Shown: positions 24,020 to 34,986, numbered from the stretch's first letter. The stretch is 64,000 nt of DNA from Adiantum capillus-veneris (GCA_014529385.2 CM043945.1:100048963-100112962), one strand, 5' to 3'. Made by a program: numbers and translations. Notes: generated by a model not told the origin, from the letters alone.

Positions 24020-26401
24020 GCTATGCGCACACACGTGCGCACACACACAGACACACACAAGATAATTAATAATAGTACAAGGTGTATGATAATATTGGTT
24101 CTTGCTTTAAAGTCTCATATCCTTCTAAAAGACTATGATCAATTAGGTGCCAATATAAGCTTAACATTGCCAAATTTTTAGCTTAGCTATTTTTTCCTAG
24201 TACTTATGAAAGTACTGTTTTCCTGACCCTGATATCTTATTTCTTGGGATGTAGGTTACCATGCATTGAGTAGTTGGTATCTTAGATTTCCAAGTCTCTC
24301 AAGATTGATGAAGCTTCAATGGCACTTTTTCAGTGTCACCTCCACACCGCTAGATGAGAAGCATGAGCTATCCTTTGTTATCAAACCTTTGGGAAAGTGG
24401 ACTAAGAGTCTACAAAGCCAAATCCTTCAATCTTCAAAGGCCAATGCCACCACAGGTGGTAGATGCCCCTTCTCTTTCAAGGCTGGAATTGAAGGGCCCT
24501 ATGGAGACGAGACAGACTTTTACTTACGGTAATGTGCTTATATGATGAGGTTTTTTGCCATGTTTCTCACTCTCACACATTCTTCTACTATCATGATAGG
24601 CTGATTGACCCAGTATTGCTAACCCTATTTGCACATTTTTGATACTGAAATACATTTTGATAGAGATGCCATGACCCTCATGATTTAGAAATTTTCTCAT
24701 GTAGGAAAACAGAGTCTTTCTCAATGTTTTTTCATACAATGCAGAACATCATGAGCTTCTGCTCGAGAGGCACCGCATACCTAGCTAGGTATGTGGAGCC
24801 TCCCTCGCAGAAGCTCACGAAGTTGAGGTAAGTCACAATGTGGGAAATATTGTGAGAATTTGTCCAAAACTTCGAGTGACCAACTGTTGACATTGTTTGA
24901 TGAGATGTTATAGCTAAGACTATAATGACAATCATACTAAGTGAGAACATAATGAAATGAAAGTGGTCCTAAGATAAATGAATGAGAAATTATAAAATGG
25001 GATGCACACATGTAAAAAAACTAGAGGGATAAGTTGTTTGCTCCTTGCTAGGAAAAGATAGCTCATAGGTTATTCAAAAGATCTAGTAATGCAAGCCTAC
25101 ATTTCTTTGTTCTAAGGCATAAGAGGGCGGTATAATTTTTGAAGATGAGATTCCAAGGCAATTCTAGGGATAGCAATGTGGTGGAAAAGGTATCGTTGTT
25201 TTAAACTTGCATTAGACAACTTATTGTAGATAATTTTTCTTTTGTACTGGATCCCCCCCCCCTCTCTCTCTCTCTCTCTTTTCCTCTTTTCTGGGAGTGC
25301 TAGACCCTGCCCCCAACCGCACCTAGCTAGGCACGCGGCCCTCATTATGGTGCCGCAATGTGTATTGTTGGGAATTGTCTAACACTTTGTGTGAACTATC
25401 TTCGAATGCAGCTACAACACACTAGTTCTTGTGGGAGGGGGTATTGGTATCACCCCTTTACTCGCAGTATTGTGCGACATTCTGCATAGGCAAAGGAGGT
25501 CGAAATTGGAAGTAGGGAAGAAGAGCATTGTGGTACCGAGCACCATACTTGTGTATCATTGTGTAAGGAAGGCAGAGGAGCTATCGGTACTGAACAGCAT
25601 GGACCCCAAGGAGATATCACCGGGGTATGAGAAGAGGGGATTGAGGATAAGGGTAAGTGTGTTTGTGACCAGCGCTTCATCGATAGACCACTACAATATC
25701 GTCGATGATGAGGAAGTAGGCATGCAGGTTATAAACCCATATCCGCAAGCTGCCTGTAATGATGTCAAACAAAGAACGCTCGATCTCACAACAGCAACCC
25801 GAATTAAAGCGGCCAATTGCACGCTGCCCGTCACCATTTATCCATGCAAAACCACGGCCGCATCCAATATCAAAGGCGTGTCAAGTGTGGGTAGTAAAGG
25901 TGCCTCAGCATGGGTTGCCGCCACCATGCTTGCCTCCATCACTGGCTTCTACCTACTGTGGGGCCTCTCCAACCTCTTCATCGTCAAGCACCTTCATCGT
26001 GACTTCCCCACCAACTTCGACCGTGCCCACCTCCTGCTTGCCTCCATCATCCTTGGCACTCTCCTCTTTGGCGGCCCCCTTGTCCTCATCTGGTGGTGTC
26101 TCTCTTCTTCTTCTAAAAGTGCTCCAGCTCCATCGACCAGCTTAACTATGTTGCAGCAAGAAATCAGGGTTGCGGACGATAATGCCAATCGGCCCTCTTC
26201 AGCTAGCTCCTATAACGATAATATTCAGCAAGAACAACTCCAACCTAACAATATGCAGGATACCCTGCACTCTCAAGTAAACGAAGTAGGAGACAACAAC
26301 AACATAGTCCTCTTTAACCGGGACGAGGAAAACAATATAGAGCCTACAGCTTCTCCTTGGAAAGGGACTCTGCACCTTGGTGTTCGACCAGCATGGAGAG
26401 G

Positions 26402-26447
<46 letters not shown>

Positions 26448-27286
26448 AATATGATATGAAGTTCCTGGAGTGTCCTACGTCTTTTCTCGGCATGCTAAAA
26501 ATTTGGACAAATTCTCACAATATCATGAGAATTTGAGGGAGGCACGGCATACCTAGCTAGATATGGTTGGGGGCAATCGTACCTAGTTAGGTATGCGGTG
26601 CCTCCAGAGGATAAGCTCGTGATGTTATGCATTGTATAAAAACACTGGGAAAAACTCCGTTTTCTTACATGAGAAAATTTCCCACCGGGTAGGGGGACCC
26701 TTGCCCCCAATCGTACCTAGCTAGGTATGCTGTGCCTCCCTCACAGAAACTCATGATGTTATGCATTGTATAAAAACACCGGAAAAAACTCCGTTTCTTA
26801 CATAAGAAAATTCTTGTGGCATGCCTTAGAGTGGAGTACAAATTTATGGGTGCCATTTGACTTCCCTTCCAGTTACTTGTCTCTTTATTTAAGGACGCCA
26901 TTTGACTTCCCTTCCAGTTACTTGTTATTATGATCAAAATCTTTTATTTTTTTCTCAAAAGTACTTTTAAACAAACCCATCAATTTGTGGTTTCTTATAA
27001 ATACATTCTTTTTATAAAAAAAAGGAACTCTTCTCAAAGCCACAGTATTTCAAGTGGCATCCCCCCCATAAGTGGTGTGGACTTACATGCTTTGATGGTG
27101 TTATTTGCAGAAATATTTGATGGTCTTACTAAGGAATATCATGGCCAAAACATCGGTGTGCTAGTTTCAGGCTCCGAGAACATGCAAGCAGATGTTGCAA
27201 AAGAGTGCCAAAGGCACACACCACTTTTTGACACGACTCTCTCCTCAAATGTCTTCCATTACCATAGTGTGAGCTTTGAGCTTTAA
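21359..27286 (+). CDS. FRO-type ferric-chelate (metalloreductase) reductase, 8 exons, 856 aa
   Basis: Membrane flavocytochrome that passes electrons from NADPH through FAD and two haems to Fe(III) or Cu(II) chelates for metal uptake. Exons 21359-21548, 21623-21707, 22427-22702, 22950-23184, 23265-23610, 24255-24528, 25412-26400 and 27111-27286 join in frame with GT-AG introns. Haem ligands are His232/His246 and His308/His321, the spacings of the Ferric_reduct (gp91phox-like) domain. The FAD motif is HFFS at 401-404, where HPFS/T is usual; EGPYG and GGGIGITP (477-484) form the NADPH side. Two further membrane spans lie near 635-660 and 675-698, as in plant FROs, then an unusual Ser/Asn/Gln-rich linker (about 700-790), and the end FHYHSVSFEL. 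An N-terminal span is at 13-34. The start is the only ATG after the GA leader. Family is certain; isoform, location and metal are not. Confidence 0.93.
23647..23925. mobile_element. CACTA-like MITE copy 1 in intron 5 of the ferric reductase
   Basis: Terminal repeats CATAAGAAG and CTTCTTGTG flanked by a 3-bp target duplication AAT. The centre is a long inverted repeat: CATGAGCTTCTG, GAGGCAC(T/C)GCATACC, TAGCTAGGTACGATCGGGG and their complements around a loop of about 45 bases. The 3-bp duplication and CAC-type ends fit a CACTA-derived MITE. Confidence 0.75.
23971..24017. repeat. (CT)n tract in intron 5
   Basis: A perfect CT run of about 47 bp followed by CA-rich sequence; intronic. Confidence 0.9.
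24679..24878. mobile_element. MITE copy 2 in intron 6, loop collapsed
   Basis: Same family and orientation as copy 1, about 200 bp long. The whole loop and part of both arms are missing: the two arms are fused at the palindrome CCTAGCTAGG. The left end has lost bases (CATGATTTAG) and the right end reads CTTCGAGTG; no clear target duplication remains. Confidence 0.65.
25297..25345. mobile_element. MITE remnant (one arm) in intron 6
   Basis: TGCCCCCAACCGCACCTAGC then TAGGCACGCGG resembles one MITE arm, next to a C10(CT)n run. The rest is absent. Confidence 0.45.
26403..26444. repeat. (CT)n tract at the 5' splice site of intron 7
   Basis: The intron begins GTACCTCTCTCT and the CT run follows the donor at once, so the repeat touches the splice site of exon 7. 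Confidence 0.85.
26491..26817. mobile_element. MITE copy 3 in intron 7, inverted and internally duplicated
   Basis: Opposite orientation to copies 1 and 2. It starts with TTTGGACAAATTCTCACAAT and contains two successive right arms (GTACCTAG(T/C)TAGGTATGC, then ATGTTATGCATTGTATAAAA, CTCCGTTTTCTTACAT), so one unit was partly duplicated or one MITE jumped into another. The ends are altered and no clean target duplication is visible. Confidence 0.6.
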
Positions 27287-27527
27287 ACGATACAGACTTT
27301 AGTGGCACACATGATCACCTAAGCTCAATAGTCATTCACACTAAAATAAAGCAACCAGCTTAGTTCATACTTTCTAAAGCAACAAAGGATGTGAAGGATT
27401 GTAAAGCGTAAACTATTGTCATCTTCACTAGCACATACTAGTACTACTCCCTCCATGATACCTTGTAACCAACGAGAATCTCAAACACCTTCACAAGCTC
27501 ACCACATAGGTAACCACGAGTTCATAC

Positions 27528-27788
27528 CACAAGAAGTTTTGGACAAATTCTCACAATAATTCCCACATTGTGACTTACCTGAACATCATGAGCTTCTGTG
27601 AGGGAGGCACCGCATACTTAGCTAGGTACGATTGGGGGCAGTAGGGGGGCCGGGGGTCCCCTGCCCCAAATCGTACCTAGCTAGGTATGCGGTGCCTCTT
27701 GAGCAAAAGCTCTTGATGTTATGCATTGTATGAAAAGCACTGAAAAAGACTGTTTTCCTACATGGAAAAATTTCTATATCTTCTTGTG
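27528..27788. mobile_element. MITE copy 4 just downstream of the ferric reductase
   Basis: Terminal repeats CACAAGAAG and CTTCTTGTG, 3-bp target duplication TAC on both sides, length 261 bp, same orientation as copy 3. The central arms (GAGGCACCGCATAC, TAGCTAGGTACGATTGGGG and complement) surround a short G/C-rich loop. It starts about 240 bp after the stop codon. Confidence 0.75.
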
Positions 27789-27791
27789 TAC

Positions 27792-29901
27792 GAGCTTAGC
27801 CCAAATATCATAAACAAACTACAAATGTTGCACATTTTGTTTAGCCCTTCGACAATCTTCCGAACGTGCCTGCCACATTCCTTTCAGTTAGCACTTTGGC
27901 AAGTTTTGTGGTGCAACATTCCATAAGATTAAGGGAACTCATTCATCTTTCACAATATTTTGGCTTTACATATTAAAATTAAGATGTTCTCCTCATCTTG
28001 TCCTACATGCTAACAATCTATAGATACTATCTCTTTGGCATTTATGAAACTAGATTACTCTTCCTAATTTGCTCAAGTAATCTCGAAATAAACTTCGATC
28101 TAGCAAAGTTGCATTGGAGAGAAGCCCTTAAGACATGCTTAGATTAGCATATAAGTGCACATATGTGGCACACACAGTACATACACGTATCCCCCCCTCC
28201 CCGCCCCCCCAAAAAAAAAGAAAAAAAACAACAAAGACACACACACACACCACAAGAATTTTGTAATGAGGAAATTGCGTTGGACATTTTTAAAACACTA
28301 GGATTGTAACTGGGTAGGAGATAAAAGGGTCCTTTCAATGTTTTGAAATAGAATAAATTACTCTTAGTAGGCTTGTAAATTTGTAATTTGCTAGAATCTT
28401 TTATTGAGCTAAAAGGTGAAACTCATCTTCTTATTCTAGAATTAATTTACTTATTAAAATTAGAATTTTTGTAAATTTTGTTATTATTTTCTCAGAATAA
28501 AGTCCCAAAGTGGATGTAGCAATGCATTTTGCAAATTATAGCAAATTGTCAAGGTCAGACCCCTATTGTGTAAACCAAAGCAATTTGTTTGACCCCAAGA
28601 GTTCTTTTTGCAAAAAATCTAATGAAATTTTAATGGAAAAATACAAGCTAAAAAGTTCTATTTAGAATTGATATAATTGCATATGAAGAAATGAAATTTT
28701 TGTAATTTTGCAAACGTATTATTGATGTTTTTATAGCTCGCCTCAAAGTTGGCATTAGAAATATGTCAAGAATTATGAAAGAATTAAAAGTATAGAAAAA
28801 GGCAATACTAAGAGAATCAAAGATCCTAGTGGACATTTTAGAAATATTTTAGAAATCAAAATTGTGCCGCATGAAATTGATTTTGAATCTCATCCTAGAA
28901 TTTTGATATGATAAATATTTTTATCATGTTTCCCATGGTCAAATTCACATGTTTAAGAGAATATGTTCTCATCTTAAAATTAGCCTAGTTTTGAGTAAAA
29001 CCAAAATTTACCACAAAAATTGTACTTGGTAAGAGCCCCATTATATTTTATTCAACAAAAATTTCTTTCAAACATCCTAAAATGTTCTAAGGAATTTAGA
29101 ATAAAATATTTTTTTATAAAAAGCTTCAAGAATAAAATCTCAAAGCTTAAAACACAAATTTTCCTCTCTAGACTAGAGAAAGATAATGCCCAAATCTAAG
29201 CTTGAAATATAATGGGAATGGTCATGCCAAGAGACATAAGATGTTTTTGGACCATTCAAGAGCCAAGAAGATCATATCTATGCGATCAAAAGATAATTTA
29301 AATATGATTGTCACTCCTTGATCTGGAGAGATAATATACGGAAAAGCTTTGTTTTAAACTATGGAAATAGCAAGAATGGCCATGCCAAAGATTGGAGAGG
29401 ACATGAGACTTGGAAACGTTGATAAGATATTACAAAGAATCTTCAAGGGAGAGGTATTGCCATCAAGTATGCATATTTTGTTATGCTTTTTGAATGTTTT
29501 ATGCGAATTATGATTGGAGCATCTTTAGAATAAATTTTCTTATTAAAACAAAAACCTAGTTATAAAAAGAAAAAAATGATTATCAAAAAGCATGTTTTTC
29601 GAAGAGGAGAATTTCATGAGGAAGAATCTACTCTCACGCATGAAACTTGAATACATTAAGTGCTTCCTTTTTCAGGTTCATTAGTTTGTATGGATTTCAG
29701 GTAATTATAGCTTGTTTATTGACATGAGTTTTTTAGCTAATTCCATTGACGCTTTTCTCTTCAATACTCTGATACAAGCCTCCTCCTGATATTCTTCAAT
29801 GACCTATTGGCATCTAATTTTGTGTTCTTTTGCAGCATGGATTCTCTCTAAAAGGTCATTGATTAGTGGAAAATTGTATTTACATAAGCAACAACTACTT
29901 A
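27792..29901. other. AT-rich intergenic DNA, no gene seen
   Basis: Low-GC sequence with an A/C-rich patch (28190-28250) and no open frame with a recognisable domain on either strand. It separates the ferric reductase from CACTA element E5. Confidence 0.7.
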
Positions 29902-30116
29902 CACTATAAGAGGAGTTATCTATAACCGCTAGCATTGCCGCGGAAAAACAAAGAAAAAAGGAGAGAGAAAAATTTATGGGAGCGGCAATAACTGCGGCGA
30001 TGGTCGCGATAGTGGTTCCTCAGCAATAAGCGCGATAATAGTCGCGACAATATATCCGCTTCTATTACCGCGACAGTTGACGCTTCTATTACGGCGCGTA
30101 TTGCCACCACATGCCC

Positions 30117-30188
30117 ATTCAAAAATAAAGGTGCTCATTTGGGCCACCCAATTTTGGGTGGCCCAAATGAGCACCTTTATTTTTGAAT
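30117..30188. repeat. 72-bp near-perfect hairpin
   Basis: Two 35-base arms (TTCAAAAATAAAGGTGCTCA, TTTGGGCCACCCAA and complement) with a 2-base TT loop. No mismatch is seen in the arms, so it is recent or under repair. It lies in the 3' subterminal zone of E5. Confidence 0.85.
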
Positions 30189-30392
30189 TGCATAAAACAA
30201 TGAAACATCAATTGGTTTTTAGAAGAGAATAGAGAAAACCAAAGAATTGAAATTGAATCTACTTTACCTTCACAATTTAATACGGAGAAGATCAACTATT
30301 TAAAAAAGCAATAACAATAAAAAATCATCAACTACAATCCTAATAATCAGCGATCGAGGTTATAATTTAATTAATCCTGCATATTTGTCCTT

Positions 30393-30983
30393 CTAAGCTC
30401 CGTTGCCTCCTGAGCCATAGTACGTGGAAGTTTGTCTGGTACGAGCCTCGCGTTGTTGTCTGTATGGTGAGCCCGTCGTAGCTTGATCGCTCTTTTCTTG
30501 AATTGCCCACTTATACTCCGCGTCTATCATGTTGCCACCGCAGTAGCTCCCGTCTGGATCTCTCACCTGGTTGGTTGCTGTGTGCCGCACACTTGACTGC
30601 TTGTTTTTTAAAAATGTCTTTATGTAGCCCTCCAACCATTGTTGTGAAAAACATTGATCGGGGGCATTTAAAAATCTAGCTAACAGTGCGTCCTCAATGT
30701 CTCGTGCATGATCGGGTAGTTGGTCTCTAAACTTTATAAAACAATCCTTAAACATTGAATGTGTAAGAATTTGTAGATGGCGTCAAAATGCCATGCTCTG
30801 TGTTGTGCCAACGTCCACCTCCGCGTCATATTTAACCCTGTAGTAGTGTCCATGTGTGTGTGGCATGGGTGCGTCAGTATCCTCGTCCTCTGCGTTAGGG
30901 GCAACACGCTCTGAAAGTGGGGACTCCGTTCCCCCGCCACTACCAAAACAAGCGAAAATATCCGCCACCGCTTTGTCTCTCAC
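30393..30983 (-). pseudogene. TNPA-like gene of E5 with one stop
   Basis: One frame from 30983 (MRDKAVADIFACFGSGGG) is interrupted by a single TGA at 30785-30783 and continues as HSMFKDCFIKFRDQLPDHAR, FSQQWLEGYIKTFLKNK, DAEYKWAIQEKSD and a tail with YYGSGGNGA. It is homologous to E6. A role in binding transposon ends is inferred from position and family. Confidence 0.5.
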
Positions 30984-31285
30984 AGCACTCGTTGCCCTGA
31001 GACAAGCGTCGGAGGAAGTTCATCGACGGTATTCTGGCAAAGTAGGAGTGGAATGGAGTGGCGTAGGACCCTGTAATGCGAGCTACCCATATCTTTAGAT
31101 CGTTTTTTTACCTGGCTATACGTGCTCATGCTAAGGTGTTTGTCGTACGCGCTTTCGTGCCATCCCTTGCCCCACCTGGGATAACCATACAACATCGTTA
31201 GTGGAATCTTGAAAAGAGATTAGTACGAGGAAGCCCATGGAAGTGGGACCCTACGATGGACGGGGAGTAGGACAATAAGAAGGGG

Positions 31286-32198
31286 TGTTAGCAGCAAGCT
31301 AAGACGGACACCATTTTTGGAGTTCTCTTTGTAAAGCATTTATTATTTTAATAAATCAAAAATATTGTAACTCCTATTTTCTCGGATAAACTTTGTAATT
31401 AATGAGCCGGGGCTATAAGCTTCCAGATTGTATCAGCCAGTCATTACCCAGCTTTGATAGAACTCCAGATTATTAGCTTTGACCATCCAAGCAAAAAACC
31501 TTGACTAAAGTATAAAAGCCAATTTTTGTAAGTTTTTGGATAAGAAATACACAGCATGAGCTAGCAACGCTCACTTCTCTCCTTCTCGCACTTTCGACTC
31601 CCTCTTCGATTGTCAAATTGCGATTGAGTTTGTTGCATTGAAACCGTAGTTAAGAGCTGTAAGCATTAACGTAAGCCATTCACAGTATTTCGTAGCTTTT
31701 GGTGTCGTGGACCCGCGGCTTAATTTCATCATAACTAGGAATTTACACTTTTAAATCGAAAACTAAGCATAGACGGGGTATTGGGGCATCATTGCTAAGC
31801 ATTTAGATGCATTCTGGGTCGAAAATGAATAGGTAAAAATCCTCTGTTGTTAATAATCGCGATTCTAGAACTTGACCTAAAGTGGGGTTTGAGACCATAA
31901 GCATCTGTGCTTAGATCTTATAAACTTTTCCTAGAAGTTTCCTTACGTTTGGATGTCATTTGATGCTGTAACGGATGTGATTTGCTTGCCGATGAGCGAT
32001 TGGCTTTTGGTGATTGCAATCACTTGAGTGTAGCTTGAGTTAGATGTGAGTTGTTAGTTGTTTTCCGAAAGATTGACAACCTCTTGTAGCCTCTATGCAC
32101 TAGTCGAGTCAGCTTCGTCCCATGGTTTGACAAATTAATCGTGGTTCTTGCTAATACTGTAATAAGGTAGGAATATGAGGTTAGACATGCGTCCCACA
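31286..32198 (+). repeat. 5' LTR
   Basis: 913 bp, TG...CA ends, TATAAAAG at about 31511. It aligns with the 3' LTR throughout, with scattered substitutions and small indels, so the insertion is not recent. Confidence 0.92.
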
Positions 32199-32200
32199 TT

Positions 32201-32220
32201 TGGTGCTGTTGCCGGGGATC
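32201..32220 (+). promoter_or_regulatory. Primer-binding site, tRNA-Asp type
   Basis: TGGTGCTGTTGCCGGGGATC, two bases after the 5' LTR. It matches the complement of the 3' end of plant tRNA-Asp (TGGCGCCGTTGCCGGGGATC) except for two C-to-T changes. Confidence 0.85.
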
Positions 32221-33350
32221 GAAGAGATCTAAACTAGGGAAAAACATGACTGCCTTGTGTAGTTTTCCTTTAACTTTCTCTAGCTTTGCCTAGAGTTCAA
32301 AACTTTCTTTTAGAAATCGCATAGCTTAAGATTGTCGTCTTTTGCTGTGTAGAGGTAGCTTGGAGGTAATCATACTTGTTGAGTACCTTTAGGATTCTAG
32401 ATTTAGATTAGGATTTTGAGAATGATTGAAAGGCGAGATAAGTTTTAAGATCAAGGCTCTGAAAAACATAAAACACAAGAAAACAAGTGTTTGTGGACAC
32501 TTTCCATAACCCCATTGCATGAGACTCTAGGAGTAGGGTAACTAGGATCCAAGGTGGATTTCAACACATTGCTCTCTCTGAAATAATCAAGTGTGAGTTG
32601 TTATTGGAAGTTATAGAGTTTCAGGTCTACGGCTAGAAATAGCTTGAAAGGACTCGAATCCACTCAATTCAACTGGAGAGTAAGCCTGAGAGTTGTCTGA
32701 ACCAATTGGTAAGCTCAAAGACACTTCGAGGTAAAAATTTCAAGAGTTGGCCAAAACTCAGATTATTTACTTTTTCTTGACATTTTAGGCCAAATTAAGT
32801 TTTGACTTGATTCATAGGGTTAAAATAGCTCATATAAAGACTATCTTTGAAAAAATTGCAAAAAAGTGCTCATTTCAAGCCTAAAGTTAATAATCACGAT
32901 TATTAACTTTTTGCTCCAAATTGACCAAGGTTCATACCATTGACTCATTGCATGTATACAAACAAATTTTGTAAAGGCCCAAGAGATTTGGATCACTAAA
33001 CTGGCAAAAAACTGGGTAAAAGCTAAAATTTGTACTGACTTTTTGAACCTTGAGTATAAATTGGGTAAAAATTTATCCAGACTTTTTGAAAGTTGATTCA
33101 TAGGCTTATGTTGATGTGATAAACATGTATACATGTTCAATTGACCAAAAATTTGCAAAAATTTATCAGAAGTAAATAATTGAGATTATTTACATCTATC
33201 CACTTTTCCAACTTTTATGACCAAGTCAGCATACCACTAGTTTTACCATGTTGTAATAAGCTCACACATCAAATTTGATAAGATTTGGATCACTCGATTG
33301 AAAATTGTGAGTAAAAGTGTAAAGTTAGTCTCCGGACAGAGAATTGATGA
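32221..33350 (+). other. Retrotransposon leader, first part (non-coding)
   Basis: Stops in all frames and no gag domain between the PBS and the E3 insertion. It contains palindromes at 32883-32910 (arms AAAGTTAATAATC) and 33171-33194. The leader continues after E3 (40701-41538). Confidence 0.65.
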
Positions 33351-33364
33351 CACTACAAGAGGCT

Positions 33365-33560
33365 CTTCATATTAACGACGCTCACACAGCGACGCTCAAA
33401 AAAAAAATTCCCGGCGTCGCTATAAGCGTTGCTATGAGCGTCGCAAATTTACAAAGAAATTTGCGACGCACATAGCGATGCTTATAGCGACGCTCATAGC
33501 GACGCCAGCTGGGGTAAAAAAAATAACCGAGCGCGCCCAAAAACTCAGATCTCAGATCTG
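33365..33560. repeat. 5' subterminal repeats of E3
   Basis: Multiple copies of GCGTCGCTAT/ATAGCGACGC in both orientations, then palindromic CTCAGATCTCAGATCTGAG near 33544. Such arrays are the known binding targets of TNPA in En/Spm. Confidence 0.8.
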
Positions 33561-33599
33561 AGTTTTTCGGCGCCCTCAAGCAAAGAGCAGGTAACGCTC

Positions 33600-33777
33600 T
33601 CCCTCACTCTCTCTCTCTCTCTCTCTCTCTTTTTCTTTTACACACACACACACACGAGGAGAGGAAGGAGAGCCAGGTATGCTCCTTCCCTGTCCTCATT
33701 CTCATGTTCCCTTCCCCTCTTTCTCTCTCCCTCTCTCTCTCTCTCACACACACACATACACACACACACATAGTGTT

Positions 33778-33833
<56 letters not shown>

Positions 33834-34060
33834 TGCAAAAACGCACACACATACATAAACAAAGAATGCACACACACATTGAGAGAGAAAAAGAGAGAGA
33901 GAGCATGCATAAACAAAAAACGCACGCATTGAGAGAGGAAAAGAGAGAGAGAACATGCATAAACAAAAAACGCACACATTGAGAGAGGAAAAGAGAAAGA
34001 AAACATGCATACGATCCAAAAAAACGCACACACATTGAGAGAGAAAGAAAGAGAAACTAA
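33600..34060. repeat. CT/CA/GA minisatellite of E3
   Basis: CT, CA and GA runs, then about four units of roughly 55 bp, each with CGCACACATTGAGAGAG and ATGCATAAACAAAAAACGC. The long open frames seen across it are low-complexity artefacts. E2 has the counterpart at 11500-12110. Confidence 0.8.
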
Positions 34061-34314
34061 GGGAGCGTCGTAGGAAACTAATTAAAATTAAAAGACCTAA
34101 AGATCTAGCCGACGAGGAGTTGAACTGAAGACCTATTATTCAAGAGAGAAATGGCATAATCAATCTATCATACTTGGCATGGGTGATAGAAAGGTTATAC
34201 CATTTATCTCTTTTTATTGGCACACACATCCACACACGCGCACACACACAGGAAGAAGAGAGTTATAACGTCGTAGGAAACTATCTTAAAAGACGTTAAA
34301 GATTAGGTTATATG

Positions 34315-34694
34315 TAGACTTACATTAAATTAGATTTAGGTTTATTTTTAACTAGATTTACGTTTATTTAAGCTAGATTTAGATTTACGTTATATTAGAT
34401 TAGATGCGGGTCTCCATAGACTGCGATGCCTGCATGAAGCGGGTGAAGACAGCCCTCAATGGAATATAGGGTATTGCTGCCTTCACTCATGGTGGGCTCC
34501 GTCGATCCAAAAGTACTGGTGAAATGTCTTCAGAAGATAGGGAAGAAGGTGGATCTTCAGGGCGGCAAGAGTCACTACATCCCCGACACAATGACCATCT
34601 AAACAACCTCTAGTCATTAGACTTACGTTAAATTAGATTTAGCTTTATTTTTAGTTAGATTTACGTTTATTTAGATTTACGCTTATTTACGTTA
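34315..34694. repeat. AT-rich direct repeats flanking the captured HMA fragment
   Basis: About 75-80 bp (ACTTACNTTAAATTAGATTT, TTTATTTTTA(A/G)(C/T)TAGATTTACG) occurs at 34315-34392 and again at 34614-34694, on either side of the HMA fragment. E2 has only one such AT-rich block (about 10945-11060). Confidence 0.65.
34404..34601 (+). pseudogene. Captured heavy-metal-associated (HMA) domain fragment in E3
   Basis: The ATG at 34404 reads MRVSIDCDACMKRVKTALNG, with the metal-binding C-x-x-C loop and first helix of an HMA domain (HIPP/ATX1-like metallochaperones). A TAG follows after NGI. In another frame the second half continues as MVGSVDPKVLVKCLQKIGKK then VDLQGGKSHYIPDTMTI and a TAA. So both halves of the fold are present, with one stop and one frameshift or deletion between. 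It is more GC-rich than its AT-rich flanks. It is best read as a host gene piece picked up by the transposon; it cannot make a full domain. Confidence 0.75.
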
Positions 34695-34926
34695 GATCGA
34701 GTCCACGCAAGAATTACTTACGGTTTAGGGTTTAGAGTTAGATGAACAGTGAAAAGATCTACTGTGAAAAGATGTTAAGATGAAGTGAAGTGCTACAGCT
34801 AGAGAAGAGGCAAAGGGATTTTGTCCACTACATGCAGTATCATGTAGACGTGGGTGTCTAGATTTCTTGTACCCACAAATATAGGTATTGACCAATAAAG
34901 ACGAGATTATAACCCGGTGGTTCTGA

Positions 34927-34960
34927 TCTCCGTGCACCTCTAGACCGAGGTGTGCGGGGA
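34927..34960. promoter_or_regulatory. Conserved leader hairpin of CACTA E3
   Basis: TCTCCGTGCACCTC against GAGGTGTGCGGGGA with a 6-base loop; changes relative to E1 keep G-T or Watson-Crick pairing. It lies about 150 bp before the TNP2 ATG. Confidence 0.5.
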
Positions 34961-34984
34961 TTGGACATGACTAGAGAATGTGAG

Positions 34985-34986
34985 GT

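Larger units (their letters stand above)
29902..31285 (-). mobile_element. CACTA transposon E5, 3' part, cut by the gypsy insertion
   Basis: Starts with CACTATAAGAGG, one base different from the E3 terminus CACTACAAGAGG. Subterminal repeats with CGCGAC and TATTACCGCGAC follow (29930-30100), then a hairpin and a TNPA-like gene on the minus strand. The Ty3/gypsy element inserted at 31286, so the 5' part of E5 should continue after 54280; I could not recognise its far end there. Confidence 0.55.

Noticed and set aside
31511-31560. Host gene promoter at the TATAAAAG box
   Set aside because: It lies inside the 5' LTR and is repeated in the 3' LTR, so it is the retrotransposon promoter.
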